Below are positions 47,054 to 56,237 of a stretch of DNA of 64,000 nucleotides, piece after piece; the stretch's first letter is position 1, and each line of letters opens with the position of its first letter. The DNA is from DATFVJ01 sp963851085. Its GTDB lineage: Bacteria > Actinomycetota > Actinomycetes > Streptosporangiales > Streptosporangiaceae. Location: the NCBI GenBank assembly GCA_963851085.1, contig CAWKNX010000004.1, forward strand, positions 62,001 to 126,000, given 5' to 3'. The translations under genes and the position numbers were made by a program. The notes under the pieces were generated by a model, which saw only the letters and a program-made list of their open reading frames with translations, ran no database searches and was not told where the DNA came from.

Positions 47054-47926
47054 TCAGAACCCGGCGACGGCCGGGATCACCTCGCTGCCGATGGTCTCGA
47101 GCGGTCTGATACTCCAGACGTCGGCCACCGCGCCGATCGCGGCGTGGAATCCCAGCTGGGCCAGCCGACCTAGCTGGTCGACGATCTCGCCGGCCTTCTC
47201 GCCCTTCTGACCCACGTCGAAGATGAAGTAACAGGTCTTCTCGATCTCGTCGTAGTCGCGGCCCTCCGCCTCGCAGTGCGCGCGCAGCACGTCGAGCTTG
47301 TGGGAGAGGTCAGGCCCGGGGAACAGGTTGCACGCCTGCGCGTAGCGGGCGACGAACCGCAGCGTCTTGCGCTCACCGCCGCCGCCGATCAAGATCGGCG
47401 GATGCGGCCTGGACTGGGCCGGCGGGGAGTTGAGCGGCCGCTCGAGCTGGTAATGCTTGCCCTGGTACGGGCTTTCGTCCCCGCGCCACATCTGCAGGCA
47501 GATCTGAAGCGTTTCCTCGAGCCGCTCGAAGCGCTCGGCAACCGGCGGGAACGGGATGCCGAGCCCGCGTGATTCCTCCTCGTTCCACGCGGCGCCGACA
47601 CCCAGCCAGGCGCGGCCGCCGGAAAGCACGTCGAGGGTCGTCACGATTTTCGCCAGGATCCCGGGGTGCCGGTAGACGACACCGGTGACGAGCGTGATCA
47701 GCTTGGCCCGCGACGTGCAGGCGGCGAGGTACCCGAGTGTGGTGTACGCCTCGAGCATTTCGTTCTCGGCAGGCCCGATGCCAGGGATCTGGAAGAAGTG
47801 GTCCATCACGGCGATGAACTCGAATCCCGCATCGTCCGCGGTGCGGGCGACTGTGGCCAAGTCCTTTCCGAGACTCGCCGGGCCGCCTGGCCTGGTGAAG
47901 TCAGGGATCTGCAGTCCGATCTTCAC
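47054..47926 (-). CDS. LLM-class F420-dependent oxidoreductase
   Basis: Luciferase-like TIM barrel of 290 residues. It starts IGLQIPDF and shows VARTADDAGFEFIAVMDHFFQIPG, LITLVTGVVYRHPGILAKIVTTLDVLSGGRAWLGVGAAW and HPPILIGGGGERKTLRFVARYA, the pattern of actinobacterial F420-dependent members. It probably oxidises or reduces a small organic compound with F420 rather than FMN. Start is GTG at 47926 with GGAGGTGA seven bases upstream. Confidence 0.93.
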   Translation of the reverse strand: MKIGLQIPDFTRPGGPASLGKDLATVARTADDAGFEFIAVMDHFFQIPGIGPAENEMLEAYTTLGYLAACTSRAKLITLVTGVVYRHPGILAKIVTTLDVLSGGRAWLGVGAAWNEEESRGLGIPFPPVAERFERLEETLQICLQMWRGDESPYQGKHYQLERPLNSPPAQSRPHPPILIGGGGERKTLRFVARYAQACNLFPGPDLSHKLDVLRAHCEAEGRDYDEIEKTCYFIFDVGQKGEKAGEIVDQLGRLAQLGFHAAIGAVADVWSIRPLETIGSEVIPAVAGF

Positions 47927-48013
47927 GCGGTCACCTCCACGGCTGAGCCTCTCACACAGCCGGCGGGCGGCTGAATTCGCCGCGCCTCCGGGCCGTGGAT
48001 GTGGCGGTTGACG

Positions 48014-48562
48014 TCAGCGGTGTGCGACGTAGGGCAGGTCGACGGTGTCGGTATGGCCGTTCCACGCGACCGCGAAAGTCCAGCAACCTGGCCGGGGAAC
48101 GACGATCTGCGACGGGTAGATCTCACCAGGTCCTGAGTCGGCCGGCCAGAGTGTCGAGACTGACGGCTGCGCCGCGCCAAGCGGATGCCCGGTGACCCTC
48201 AGCGGCATGCCCTGCCTGGGCAGCCTGACCACCCAGAGAATCTTGTCGGAGTAGGGCACCGGATTCTTTGCCATCAGCGGATAGCCGAACAGGAAACCAG
48301 CCACCTCGCCGTGCGCTGAGACCGCATGCACGATCGGCGGTGGCGAGGAACCCGAGTTATCCGCCCACGCTGTATTCGTCCATGCTGGCGCGGCGCCACG
48401 GGACAAGGTGGTCGCGCCGCAACCGGGCGGGGCGGAGGAGGAGCCGGCCGCATTCGGCTGGGTTGCCCGCGGCCGCGGCCGACCCTGCCGGGCAGCGGTG
48501 CATCCTGCCGCGAACGTGGCCGTTACCGCCGCGGCGGCGGCCAGAGCCAGGAACCGGCGCAT
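48014..48562 (-). CDS. Lipoprotein of unknown function
   Basis: Exported protein of 182 residues. The N terminus MRRFLALAAAAAVTATFAAGC is a lipoprotein signal with lipobox FAAGC. The mature part starts with an Arg/Pro/Ser-rich linker and a compact domain containing GCGATTLSRGAAPAW, GFLFGYPLMA, KILWVVRLPRQGMPLRVTGHPLG and PSQIVVPRPGCWTFAVAW. The last segment resembles the Cys-containing beta-sandwich of other small actinobacterial lipoproteins. No function is assigned. Confidence 0.82.
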   Translation of the reverse strand: MRRFLALAAAAAVTATFAAGCTAARQGRPRPRATQPNAAGSSSAPPGCGATTLSRGAAPAWTNTAWADNSGSSPPPIVHAVSAHGEVAGFLFGYPLMAKNPVPYSDKILWVVRLPRQGMPLRVTGHPLGAAQPSVSTLWPADSGPGEIYPSQIVVPRPGCWTFAVAWNGHTDTVDLPYVAHR

Positions 48563-48671
48563 ACGTGAATCATCACCCAGATAGCGGCGCGGCGACGCGC
48601 CAAAGCCATCGAAGGGCCCAATGGCCCTGGCGCCTCGCGCACCAGGGAGTCTCGATAGAGACAGTCGCCGG

Positions 48672-48759
48672 AATGAGCGCATTCCGGCGACGCGTCTGGG
48701 GGACCGAGCCGGAAGGAGCGCATTCCGGCGACGCGTCTGGGGGGACCGAGCCGGAAGGA
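48672..48759. repeat. Tandem duplication of about 42 bases before the WS/DGAT gene
   Basis: Two adjacent copies of agcgcattccggcgacgcgt ... ggaccgagccggaagg (about 48674-48716 and 48717-48759), differing by one G. The second copy's ggaagg serves as the ribosome-binding site of the WS/DGAT gene, so the duplication placed a spare site upstream. Confidence 0.85.
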
Positions 48760-48768
48760 TGGCGGACC

Positions 48769-50184
48769 GTGCAGAGGATGAGCAGCCTGGACGCCGGATT
48801 CTTCTTCGCCGAGAACGAAAAGACACCGCTGCAAGTCGCCTCGGTGAGCGTATTCGAGGGCGACCCGCCCTCCTACGGCGACCTTGTCCGGTTGACCCTG
48901 TCCAAGCTGCCGCAGGTGCCGAAGTACCGGCAGCGGGTACGGACGGTGCCGTTCAACCTCGCACGGCCGGTCTGGACGGACGATCAGCACTTCCAGGTGC
49001 TGTACCACGTCAGGCACACCGCGGTGCCGAGCCCCGGCGGCCCCCCGGAGCTGCGGAACCTGGCCGGGCGGATCCTCGCGCAGCGCCTCGACACCAGCAA
49101 GCCGCTATGGGAAACGTGGCTGATCGAAGGGCTCGAGGGTGGCCGCTGGGCACTGGTCGTCAAGGTGCATCACTGCATGGTGGACGGGATCGGCGGCAAC
49201 GAGCTGATGGCGCTGCTCTTCGACCACGGAGCGGGCGAGACACAGCCCGAGCCGCCGCCCTGGACGCCTGAGCCTGAACCGTCAAAGCTGTCGCTGACCC
49301 TTGACGGCGTCCGCGACACGGCGGCCGACCTGCTCCGCCGGGCACTGAGCATCCCCGGGTACGCACGCCGCCTCGGCAGCAAGGAGATCGCCGACTTCGC
49401 GAGTGCCCTGCCGCGGTACGCCGAGCGCCTCGCCAAGCAGGGCGCACCGTCGCTGAACGGGCCTACCTCCCCACATCGGCGGTGGTCGTGGGTACAAGCC
49501 GAGCTCGACGATGTCAAGCGTGTCCGCCGCGCGCTCGGCGGGACGGTGAACGACGTCATCCTGGCCGCGGTCGCCGCCGGTTTCCGCGATTTGCTCCGCT
49601 CGCGCGGAGTCCTTTCCGACGACTCGGTCGTGCGGACCATGGTGCCGGTCTCGATCCGCTCGGCCGGTGAACATGGCCTGCTGACCAACCGGGTTTCCGC
49701 GGTCCTTGTCAACCTGCCCTGCGGCGAGCCGGATCCGGTGCGCCGCTTGCGCCTGGTGCACGAGCAGATGGAGTTCCTCAAGGGCAGCCACCAGGCAGCC
49801 GGGCCTGATGCGCTCGTCCGCGCCCTCGGCATGGCGCCCGAGTTGCTCGCCGCGACGGTACATACCGCCCTCCTGCTGCGCCAGCCGGTGATCCAGACGG
49901 TCACGACGAACGTGCCAGGCCCGGCCTTCCCGCTCTACGTCCTTGGCCGCAAGCTCGTTGAGCTGTACCCTTACGTCCCCATCGCCACCGGGTTCCGCGT
50001 GTCGATAGGGAACATCTCCTACCTCGGGCGGCTGTTCTTCGGGCTGACCGGCGACTTCGACGCGATGCCCGATCTCGAGCTCCTTGCCGAAGGCATCCGC
50101 ACCGGGTTCGACGAACTGGTCAAGGCGGCCGCGCACGTGAGATCCAACGGCCCTAAGATCAGCCCCGGGCTGCCGCCTCGATGA
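48769..50184 (+). CDS. Wax ester synthase/diacylglycerol acyltransferase (WS/DGAT)
   Basis: Acyltransferase of 471 residues storing fatty acyl-CoA as triacylglycerol or wax ester. The active motif HHCMVDGIGG starts near residue 134. Other family features are SSLDAGFFFAENEKTPLQVAS at the start, GTVNDVILAAVAAGFRDLL, TNRVSAVLVNLPCGEPDP and TTNVPGPAFPLYVLGRKLVELYPYVPI near the end. GTG at 48769 has GGAAGG upstream; ATG at 48778 is possible. The 3' end overlaps the opposite-strand glycosyltransferase gene by about 26 bases. Confidence 0.94.
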   Translation: MQRMSSLDAGFFFAENEKTPLQVASVSVFEGDPPSYGDLVRLTLSKLPQVPKYRQRVRTVPFNLARPVWTDDQHFQVLYHVRHTAVPSPGGPPELRNLAGRILAQRLDTSKPLWETWLIEGLEGGRWALVVKVHHCMVDGIGGNELMALLFDHGAGETQPEPPPWTPEPEPSKLSLTLDGVRDTAADLLRRALSIPGYARRLGSKEIADFASALPRYAERLAKQGAPSLNGPTSPHRRWSWVQAELDDVKRVRRALGGTVNDVILAAVAAGFRDLLRSRGVLSDDSVVRTMVPVSIRSAGEHGLLTNRVSAVLVNLPCGEPDPVRRLRLVHEQMEFLKGSHQAAGPDALVRALGMAPELLAATVHTALLLRQPVIQTVTTNVPGPAFPLYVLGRKLVELYPYVPIATGFRVSIGNISYLGRLFFGLTGDFDAMPDLELLAEGIRTGFDELVKAAAHVRSNGPKISPGLPPR

Positions 50185-51135
50185 GGCCGGCGACGGCGGC
50201 GCCGTCGCGCCGCTGGATCACGCTCGCCGCGCCGGTCAGCCGCGCGCGGAGCGCGGTGTCGCCGAGCAGTCGGTCCAGCGCCGCGTGCATCTCGGCGTCG
50301 GAGAACCGGTAGGTATCGAGGCGGAGGCCGAGGCCGAGTTCGTCCACCCGCTGGGCGTTGTCGTACTGGTCCCAGAACAGCGGCAGCACGATCATCGGCT
50401 TGCCGAAGTGCAGGCACTCGGTGGTGGTGTTGTTTCCGCCGTGAGTGATCGTCAGGTCACATAGCGGGATGACCGACGTTTGCGGCACGAACTCCTCCCC
50501 CCACATGTTCTGGGGAAGCTCGATCTCATCGGCGAGCGGGCCCTTGGACACGAGGTAGCGGTGCGGGTGCGGGCCAGGCAGGAGATCACCCGCCGCATCA
50601 GCTCGACGTCGGCGGCGCCGAGCGAGCCGAGCGAGCCGAGCGAGAAGTAGATCAGCGCGCCGCCGCCGCCCGCCAGTGGATCGGGCACCGTGAACGTCCG
50701 CTCCGTCTCACGTACCGACGAGTCGAGGCGGTGCCAGGACGGCCCCAGTGGCCGGGCGCCTGCGTAGTCGGCCAGTTCTGGGTACACGTAGAGATTGACC
50801 GTGCCCTCGTGGATGAACTCCAGGCTGCGCAGCGGCGGCGCACCCTGCTGGATAGTCGGCTTGCGGAACTCGGGCGCGGTGGTCCGGATGAAGTCTTTCC
50901 AGAACTGCCCCGGATCCTGCTCGCCGGCGCCGTCCACGCCCTCTGCTGGCGGCACGAGGTCGACCAGATCCTCCTCGAAGCCAAGTGGCTCCAGCCGCCC
51001 CCGCCATGACGCCTCGGCGGCGAACACGACCCGATGACCGCGGCGGCGCAGCACGTCGCCGATCCCGATGCAGTTATTGGTCGGCCCGTACGCACTTTCC
51101 GGCATGAGCAAGATGGTCAGCGTCCGCCCAGCCAT
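50159..51135 (-). pseudogene. UGT/MGT-family glycosyltransferase (internal deletion and frameshift)
   Basis: GT-B glycosyltransferase of the macrolide/flavonoid type. Start MAGRTLTILLMPESAYGPTN is followed by GHRVVFAAEASWRGRLEPLGFEE. The C-terminal sugar-nucleotide signature DLTITHGGNNTTTECLHFGKPMIVLPLFWDQYDNAQRV is intact but in another frame: a shift occurs near 50565. The N-terminal domain is short: EFRKPTIQ joins directly to QGAPPLRSLEFIH, whereas relatives have roughly 90-100 more residues there. If the deletion is real the acceptor domain cannot fold normally. GGGGAG lies before ATG at 51135. Confidence 0.8.
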
Positions 51136-51310
51136 CGCCCACTCCCCACGCAGGAACGTGATCTGAAGGCTGATTCACATACGGTGTGATCGCGGCGGTC
51201 AACACGAGGATCCCGGCGAAGCCGGCCCCGCAGGGAAGCTCAGCCGAGGCGTCGCCCCTGGGGGCTGGCGCTCGGTAGGCGCACCAGCGCGGCCAGCCCG
51301 CCCGGGAGCG

Positions 51311-52060
51311 TCAGAACCCAGGAAACACGGCACGCAGCTTGTCGAGGCTCACTCCGTCGGCGGCAACCTCGGCGGGTGTGTGGGAGCGGGTCGAGCCGCC
51401 CGAACATGAGGCGGATGAAGGCCTCACACGGCAGCCGCAGCTCACCGTCGGCCGGCGGCTGACCTGGGCTGACTGGCCAGCGGCTGGCGAGCCAGCGGGC
51501 TCGCCGGCATCGTCGTCGGTCAGCTGGACGCTGTCGGCGACGGTGAGCAACAGCTCCCGCCGCGGGCTCGCGGCGTGGACAGACACCCGGAAGTGGTCGC
51601 CCTGCGGCTTGCCGAGCGGGCCCGCAAACTGGCCGAGGGTCCCGGCGAGAAGGTTCACGCCATCGGCCGCGAGCCGCGCCGCCGGATCGAGAGCAACGGC
51701 GACATCCCAGGTGTGCATGGTGTGCTCGGAAAGGCGTAGGCGGGCCAGGCCCGTCGCGTCAAGCTCCATACCGAACAGGTCGAGATGCAGACCGGCGAAC
51801 TGTTCGTCATCGAGCGACTCGAAGCGTGCCACAAACTCCGCGTCGCTGCTCCGCCAGGCCGCCGCCTGCTGCTCGGGCGAGCGCGCATTCCACGCGTCCC
51901 AGATGGGCGGGAAGATTTCCCTTCCTGGAGGCTCACGGCCGGCCAGCCCGGCGTCGAGGAACATGGCGAAGATCTCGGCGCCGCTGCCGAGATGGGAAAG
52001 AACCTGCGCGATGGTCCATTCGTCGCAATAGGACGGGCCGGCGAGCTGCGGCGGCGACGC
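51311..52060 (-). CDS. MDMPI-fold (mycothiol-dependent maleylpyruvate isomerase-like) protein (frameshifted)
   Basis: DinB-like four-helix protein of about 250 residues. The N terminus, read from near 52060, is RLLDASPPQLAGPSYCDEWTIAQVLSHLGSGAEIF, carrying the metal His of SHLG; EHTMHTWDVAVALDP holds the next metal ligands. Two compensating shifts near 51455 and 51385 scramble the segment that should read GELRLPCEAFIRLMFGRLD before HTPAEVAADG resumes. No ATG or GTG precedes the homology in frame, so the start is unresolved; it overlaps or abuts the nucleoside hydrolase stop. Confidence 0.75.
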   Translation of the reverse strand, partial: ASPPQLAGPSYCDEWTIAQVLSHLGSGAEIFAMFLDAGLAGREPPGREIFPPIWDAWNARSPEQQAAAWRSSDAEFVARFESLDDEQFAGLHLDLFGMELDATGLARLRLSEHTMHTWDVAVALDPAARLAADGVNLLAGTLGQFAGPLGKPQGDHFRVSVHAASPRRELLLTVADSVQLTDDDAGEPAGSPAAGQSAQVSRRPTVSCGCRVRPSSASCSGGSTRSHTPAEVAADGVSLDKLRAVFPGF

Positions 52061-52061
52061 G

Positions 52062-53000
52062 TCAAGGAGCCGAATCCATCGCAGCGGCGGCGCGCGTGTA
52101 TGCCCCGAACACGGCGTCCCAGAAAGCGCGCACGTCGATCTCCATCGCGACCCGCGCGTTGCATTCGTCCGCAGGCCCGTGGAAGTCGGTGACCGTCATC
52201 CCGGCTGTCCACCGGCCCGCGGTCTCGACCTCCACCCGGGCGGGCACGAAGCCAAGCAGCCCGGACGACGCCACATGCGCCACCGCGCAGACGTCGTGAA
52301 CCGCCGGGCCATCGGCGCCGGGCGTGGTCGCGTACCTGGTGAGGCACGGCAGCAGCAGGTCGTCGGCGAGGCGGCCGAGCGCTCCAAGCCGCTGCCTGAT
52401 CGCCGGGCCTGCCCGCGACCGCAGCGTCACATCCAGGCCGACCATGGTCACGGTCCACCCGGCGCCGAACACGATCGACGCGGCCTCGGGATCCGCTGCG
52501 ATGTTGAACTCCGCGGCCGGGGTCACGTTACCGCGGCCAGCCGAGCCACCCATGATCACGAAATCTTTGACCTGGGTCACGATGCCCGGCTCGCGCCGCA
52601 CCGCGAGCGCGACATTGGTCAGCGGCCCCGTGGCGACCAGGGTGATCTCACCCGGTGCCGCGCCGATGGTCTCGACGAGGAAATCGACCGCGTGGCCGCC
52701 GCTCGGCGCGGTCGACGGCGGCGGGAGCAGCGCGCCGGCCAGCCCGGAGTCGCCGTGCGGCCCGTGCGCCGTCAGCGGCGGGCGAAGCAGCGGGCGCGGG
52801 CTTCCGGCCACCACGGGCACGTCCGCCGCGCCGACGAACTCGCACACCCGCAGCGCGTTCGCCGTCGTCTTGTCCAGGCTGACATTGCCCGCGACCGTGG
52901 TGATGCCCCGTATCTCCAGGTCAGGGTGGCCCCAGGCGAAAACGATCGCGAGCGCATCGTCGATGCCTGGATCACAGTCCAAGATGATCTTCTGCGGCAC
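52062..53000 (-). CDS. Nucleoside hydrolase (inosine-uridine preferring type)
   Basis: Ca2+-dependent N-ribohydrolase of 312 residues. The metal-binding aspartate cluster is ILDCDPGIDDALAI at residues 6-19, VATGPLTNVALAV and FVIMGGSAGRGNVTPAAEFNIAADPEAA follow, and VHDVCAVAH carries the last ligand Asp. It releases ribose and a base from nucleosides. The ribokinase gene is divergent only 90 bases away and would phosphorylate the ribose, making a small salvage module. Confidence 0.93.
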   Translation of the reverse strand: MPQKIILDCDPGIDDALAIVFAWGHPDLEIRGITTVAGNVSLDKTTANALRVCEFVGAADVPVVAGSPRPLLRPPLTAHGPHGDSGLAGALLPPPSTAPSGGHAVDFLVETIGAAPGEITLVATGPLTNVALAVRREPGIVTQVKDFVIMGGSAGRGNVTPAAEFNIAADPEAASIVFGAGWTVTMVGLDVTLRSRAGPAIRQRLGALGRLADDLLLPCLTRYATTPGADGPAVHDVCAVAHVASSGLLGFVPARVEVETAGRWTAGMTVTDFHGPADECNARVAMEIDVRAFWDAVFGAYTRAAAAMDSAP

Positions 53001-53091
53001 TGGCGCCCACCTCTCCTGGTCACCCTCCTATAGTGACCGGTCATGGACTGCCGGGAGCGGGCACAACCCCGGACGGGGGCGCGTCATCGTC

Positions 53092-54030
53092 GTGGGCTCT
53101 ATCAACGTTGATCTGGTGCTGCGCATGCCGCGGCTGCCGCGCGCGGGCGAGACCGTCACCGGTGGCACCTTCGCCCGCCACCACGGCGGCAAGGGTGCCA
53201 ACCAGGCCGTGGCCGCGGCGCGGGCGGGCGCCGACGTATTCCTGATCGGAGCGGTCGGCGACCGCGACGGGCAGGACTCGGTCGACGCGGTGGCCGCCGA
53301 GGGTGTGGACATCGCGGCGGTGGCCAGGCTGACCGGCCGGCACACCGGGCACGCGGTCGTCATCGTGGACGCCTCGGGTGAGAACCAGATAGCGGTGGCG
53401 CCCGGCGCGAACGCCGCCGTCTCGGCCGATCATGTCCGGGGGTCCCTCGACGCCCTCGCCATCACCCGCGCGGACGTGATCGTGCTGTCCTTCGAGCTCA
53501 TGGACGCGCCACTGCTCGCCGCCGCGGCCGCGGCCCGCCGGGCGGGCGCCACAGTCGTGGTCAACCCGGCACCGGCGCGTGAGTGCGATCCGCTGCTGCT
53601 GCGCGGCGCGGTCCTGACGCCGAACCGGCACGAGCTGGCGGCGCTCGGTGCCGCGGGAGGCGACCCACAGCAGCCCTCCGCGGGCCCTGCGCTCGGGGAC
53701 GGGGACGCTGAGGTGGCGAACGCCGCTTCGGCGCTTTCCTGCCGCACCGGAGCGCCGGTCATCGCCACGCTCGGCGAGTATGGTGCGCTGCTCGCTGACG
53801 GCGCCAGCGCCGAGCACTTCCCCGGGCATCAGGTGGGCGCGCGCGACACCACCGGCGCCGGGGACACCCTTACCGGGGTTCTCGCCGCCGGCCTGGCCGA
53901 AGGCCGCGACCTGCCCGCCGCACTGCGTCGCGCGGTGGCGGCCGCCGCGATCGCCGTGACCCGGCCGGGAGCCAGGGAAGGCATGCCCGCGGCGGGCGAG
54001 ATCGACGCGCTGCTCGCCGCGGGCGGCTAA
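53092..54030 (+). CDS. rbsK: Ribokinase (5' end unresolved)
   Basis: PfkB-family kinase of about 310 residues converting ribose to ribose 5-phosphate. Features are VGSINVDLVLRMPRLPRAGET, the substrate loop GGTFARHHGGKGANQAVAAARAG, LTPNRHELAAL (NxxE) and the catalytic base in RDTTGAGDTLTG. The homologous strand RVIVV begins near 53080, but no start is in frame there; GTG at 53092 is the first. ATG at 53043 and GTG at 53033 are in the other two frames, so an indel near 53050-53080 is likely. Divergent from the nucleoside hydrolase gene. Confidence 0.87.
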   Translation: MGSINVDLVLRMPRLPRAGETVTGGTFARHHGGKGANQAVAAARAGADVFLIGAVGDRDGQDSVDAVAAEGVDIAAVARLTGRHTGHAVVIVDASGENQIAVAPGANAAVSADHVRGSLDALAITRADVIVLSFELMDAPLLAAAAAARRAGATVVVNPAPARECDPLLLRGAVLTPNRHELAALGAAGGDPQQPSAGPALGDGDAEVANAASALSCRTGAPVIATLGEYGALLADGASAEHFPGHQVGARDTTGAGDTLTGVLAAGLAEGRDLPAALRRAVAAAAIAVTRPGAREGMPAAGEIDALLAAGG

Positions 54031-54049
54031 GTGCTCGTGGCCACGGCGC

Positions 54050-54087
54050 AGGGGCCGGGCCGCCATTCGCGGGGCGGCCCGGCCCCT
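54050..54087. terminator. Strong hairpin terminator between rbsK and a converging gene
   Basis: Perfect 15-base G/C arms (AGGGGCCGGGCCGCC at 54050-54064 and complement at 54073-54087) with an eight-base loop, 20 bases after the rbsK stop. The T-run is short, as is normal in this phylum. It could serve both converging genes. Confidence 0.85.
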
Positions 54088-54137
54088 TTGCTCTGCGACG
54101 TGGTCACCGCCCGGCGTACCGGGAGGTGCCGGCGCCG

Positions 54138-55961
54138 TTACATACCAGACGGGTTGTAGTGATGCCTGCCCCGGTGCCGCCTGTTCAGGGGGACGGTCGC
54201 GGTGGGGCTCGGGGTCGGCGCAGCGCTCTGCGTCGGTGCGCTGCCCGCGGTCGGCGTGTCGCACGCGACCGGCGCGTCGGTCGGGGCCGGCGCCGTGCTC
54301 GCGGTCGGCGGCCCAGCCGTTGTCGGTGTATCAGTCGGTGTATCAGTCGGTGTATCAGTCGGTGTATCAGTCGCCGTCTGCGGCGCGTCCCCAGTCGGTG
54401 TGACGGTCACCGTTGGCACGTCCCCAACCGGCGGGCCGCTCGCGACGGGCGCAGCCGGCGTGGTACTCGCCGTCGGCGAAGTAACCGGCGTGGCGATCGC
54501 GGTCGGTGTGGCACATGCGGTCGGCGTGGTGCTCGCCGCCGGCGTCGCCGGGTTCAGCGTCGCGGCCTGCTGCGTCATGCTGTAGGTGACCGCGGTCGCG
54601 ACACCATTTCCGTCAGCGGTGACCTTCACCGGATTCGTCAGGCCGTAGTTCTGGCAAGCGAGGTTGGTGAAGGACATGGCCAGCCTGTTGCCGAGGAACG
54701 TGGCCAGGTCGTTGCCGACGGCGGGGACCGGCGAGCCGAGTGCCGCGTCGAGGGTCGCGTCGAGCTGGCTGCGAGCCGGCTGGATGTTGACCATGTTCTG
54801 GCAGTAGGTCGCCGCTTCCTGGTTCAGGTTCGTGTTGGCCGCGAGCGGCGGCTGGTCGACCAGCGTCCGGTACACGTTGGTCTTCGCGAGGCTGAACGCA
54901 CCGTTGACCAGGACCATCTCGTCGTTCGGCGGGATCAGGGCGATCGGCGCCTGCTGGTTCGCGGCGGCACTGAGCTCGTTGAGCGTCTGGGAGTCCGATG
55001 TCCCCCCAGCATTCGTCACGGAAGGTGCGCTGAACGGCGTGCAGCCGAGCGCCTTATCCATGAACGCGCTCAGCAGCTTGTTGTCGCTGCCGTTGACGAT
55101 GGGCGTGGCACCGGCCAGGGCCTGGACGTTGGCCGCGGTGTTCTGCGCGGTCTGGCCGCCGGCGGTCAGCAGGTACGTGGTGGTCACGTTGTCGCTCTGG
55201 TCCTGGTCGATCACGCTGAAGTCGCGCGTGGTCGGGCACGCCTTCCCGTCCGTGCCGGTTCCGGCCGCCGGGATCTTGAGGGTGCCGCGCGCGATCGCGG
55301 CGTTGGCCGCGCGGAAGAATGCGGTGGCGTTGCAGGCCGCTACCTGGCCGATCACCGACTGGCCGAGCGCGTCGACACACGCCCCTTGCCGTGCGCCCGC
55401 ACCGGTCAGCACCAGGTTGGTGCCGTTGAAGCCGGCATTGATGATGACCTGCGAGCCTCTCGCGACAGTCGGGACGACCGGCGCGACGGCCGGCCGGGTC
55501 CCCGCCGTGATGATCAGCGGGTCGTAGACCGAAAGGGTGCCGTTCGGGGCCAGAATGACGGCCTCGAGGAACGGCTCCAGGGTCGGGTTCGTCATCGTGC
55601 AGCCGTCGCCGAGCTGCCACGGCGTGGCCAGGCCCTGCGCGCTCAGCGGGTTCGCGGGCACGGCCAGCGTGCAGTTCAGTGATGCCGCAGCCTGCGCGGC
55701 CGTCTGGTTCAGGCTGATGGCATTGCCCGCCCCGTCAACCGGCGCGGTGGCGACGTCTCCCTGACCGCGGAACGCGAACGCGGTGAGCTGCTTTCCCCCG
55801 CCTCCCGCTGATACGGCCAGCGCGACGGCCCCCACCGCAAGCAGAACTGAAAAGACGATCGCGAACGTCACCCCTGCTTTGCGGGCGGCGCTCAGGCTCT
55901 GGCCGTCACCGGACCACTGTCTGACGCCATGGTGATCGGCGGACCAATGCTTCCTCGACAT
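54138..55961 (-). CDS. Secreted/membrane-anchored Thr/Pro-rich protein of unknown function
   Basis: Protein of 607 residues. A cytoplasmic N terminus of about 28 residues and one membrane segment (GVTFAIVFSVLLAVGAVALAV) precede an extracytoplasmic domain of about 390 residues with six or more Cys, including LGDGCTMTNPTLEPFLEA, GACVDALGQSVIGQVAACNATAFF, IDQDQSDNVTTTYLL, LGCTPF and ATYCQNMVNI. The C-terminal 130 residues are Thr/Pro/Ala-rich with TDTP repeats, a stalk likely to be O-mannosylated, and the last residues are basic (NRRHRGRHHY). Related domain-plus-stalk proteins occur widely in actinomycetes without known function. A terminator lies downstream. Confidence 0.8.
   Translation of the reverse strand: MSRKHWSADHHGVRQWSGDGQSLSAARKAGVTFAIVFSVLLAVGAVALAVSAGGGGKQLTAFAFRGQGDVATAPVDGAGNAISLNQTAAQAAASLNCTLAVPANPLSAQGLATPWQLGDGCTMTNPTLEPFLEAVILAPNGTLSVYDPLIITAGTRPAVAPVVPTVARGSQVIINAGFNGTNLVLTGAGARQGACVDALGQSVIGQVAACNATAFFRAANAAIARGTLKIPAAGTGTDGKACPTTRDFSVIDQDQSDNVTTTYLLTAGGQTAQNTAANVQALAGATPIVNGSDNKLLSAFMDKALGCTPFSAPSVTNAGGTSDSQTLNELSAAANQQAPIALIPPNDEMVLVNGAFSLAKTNVYRTLVDQPPLAANTNLNQEAATYCQNMVNIQPARSQLDATLDAALGSPVPAVGNDLATFLGNRLAMSFTNLACQNYGLTNPVKVTADGNGVATAVTYSMTQQAATLNPATPAASTTPTACATPTAIATPVTSPTASTTPAAPVASGPPVGDVPTVTVTPTGDAPQTATDTPTDTPTDTPTDTPTTAGPPTASTAPAPTDAPVACDTPTAGSAPTQSAAPTPSPTATVPLNRRHRGRHHYNPSGM
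54324..54371. repeat. 12-base minisatellite, four units
   Basis: Four tandem copies of cggtgtatcagt inside the preceding gene encode the TDTP repeats of its Thr/Pro stalk. Unit length keeps frame. Confidence 0.92.
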
Positions 55962-56237
55962 TCAACCCACCTTCCTGTCTCGCTGGTACCTGTTGGTCAC
56001 GGCCGCTCCCGGGTGGTCACGGTAGACCTGTCCGTGAGGCAAACGTTGTAAGAATGAGATATTCGACGTTTTGTCCGACTCTGACTGTGATCGACCGCAA
56101 CGCAGACGGTAACGGCTGCCGCCGCCCGAGTCCGGCGGCCGCCGACCGCGAAAGGAGACCGTAATATCTGGCCCGCGACCGCGGCCGCGAGCCCGGGTGG
56201 TAACTTCCGAATCAGCACCCCGACAGGAGGGCCGACG

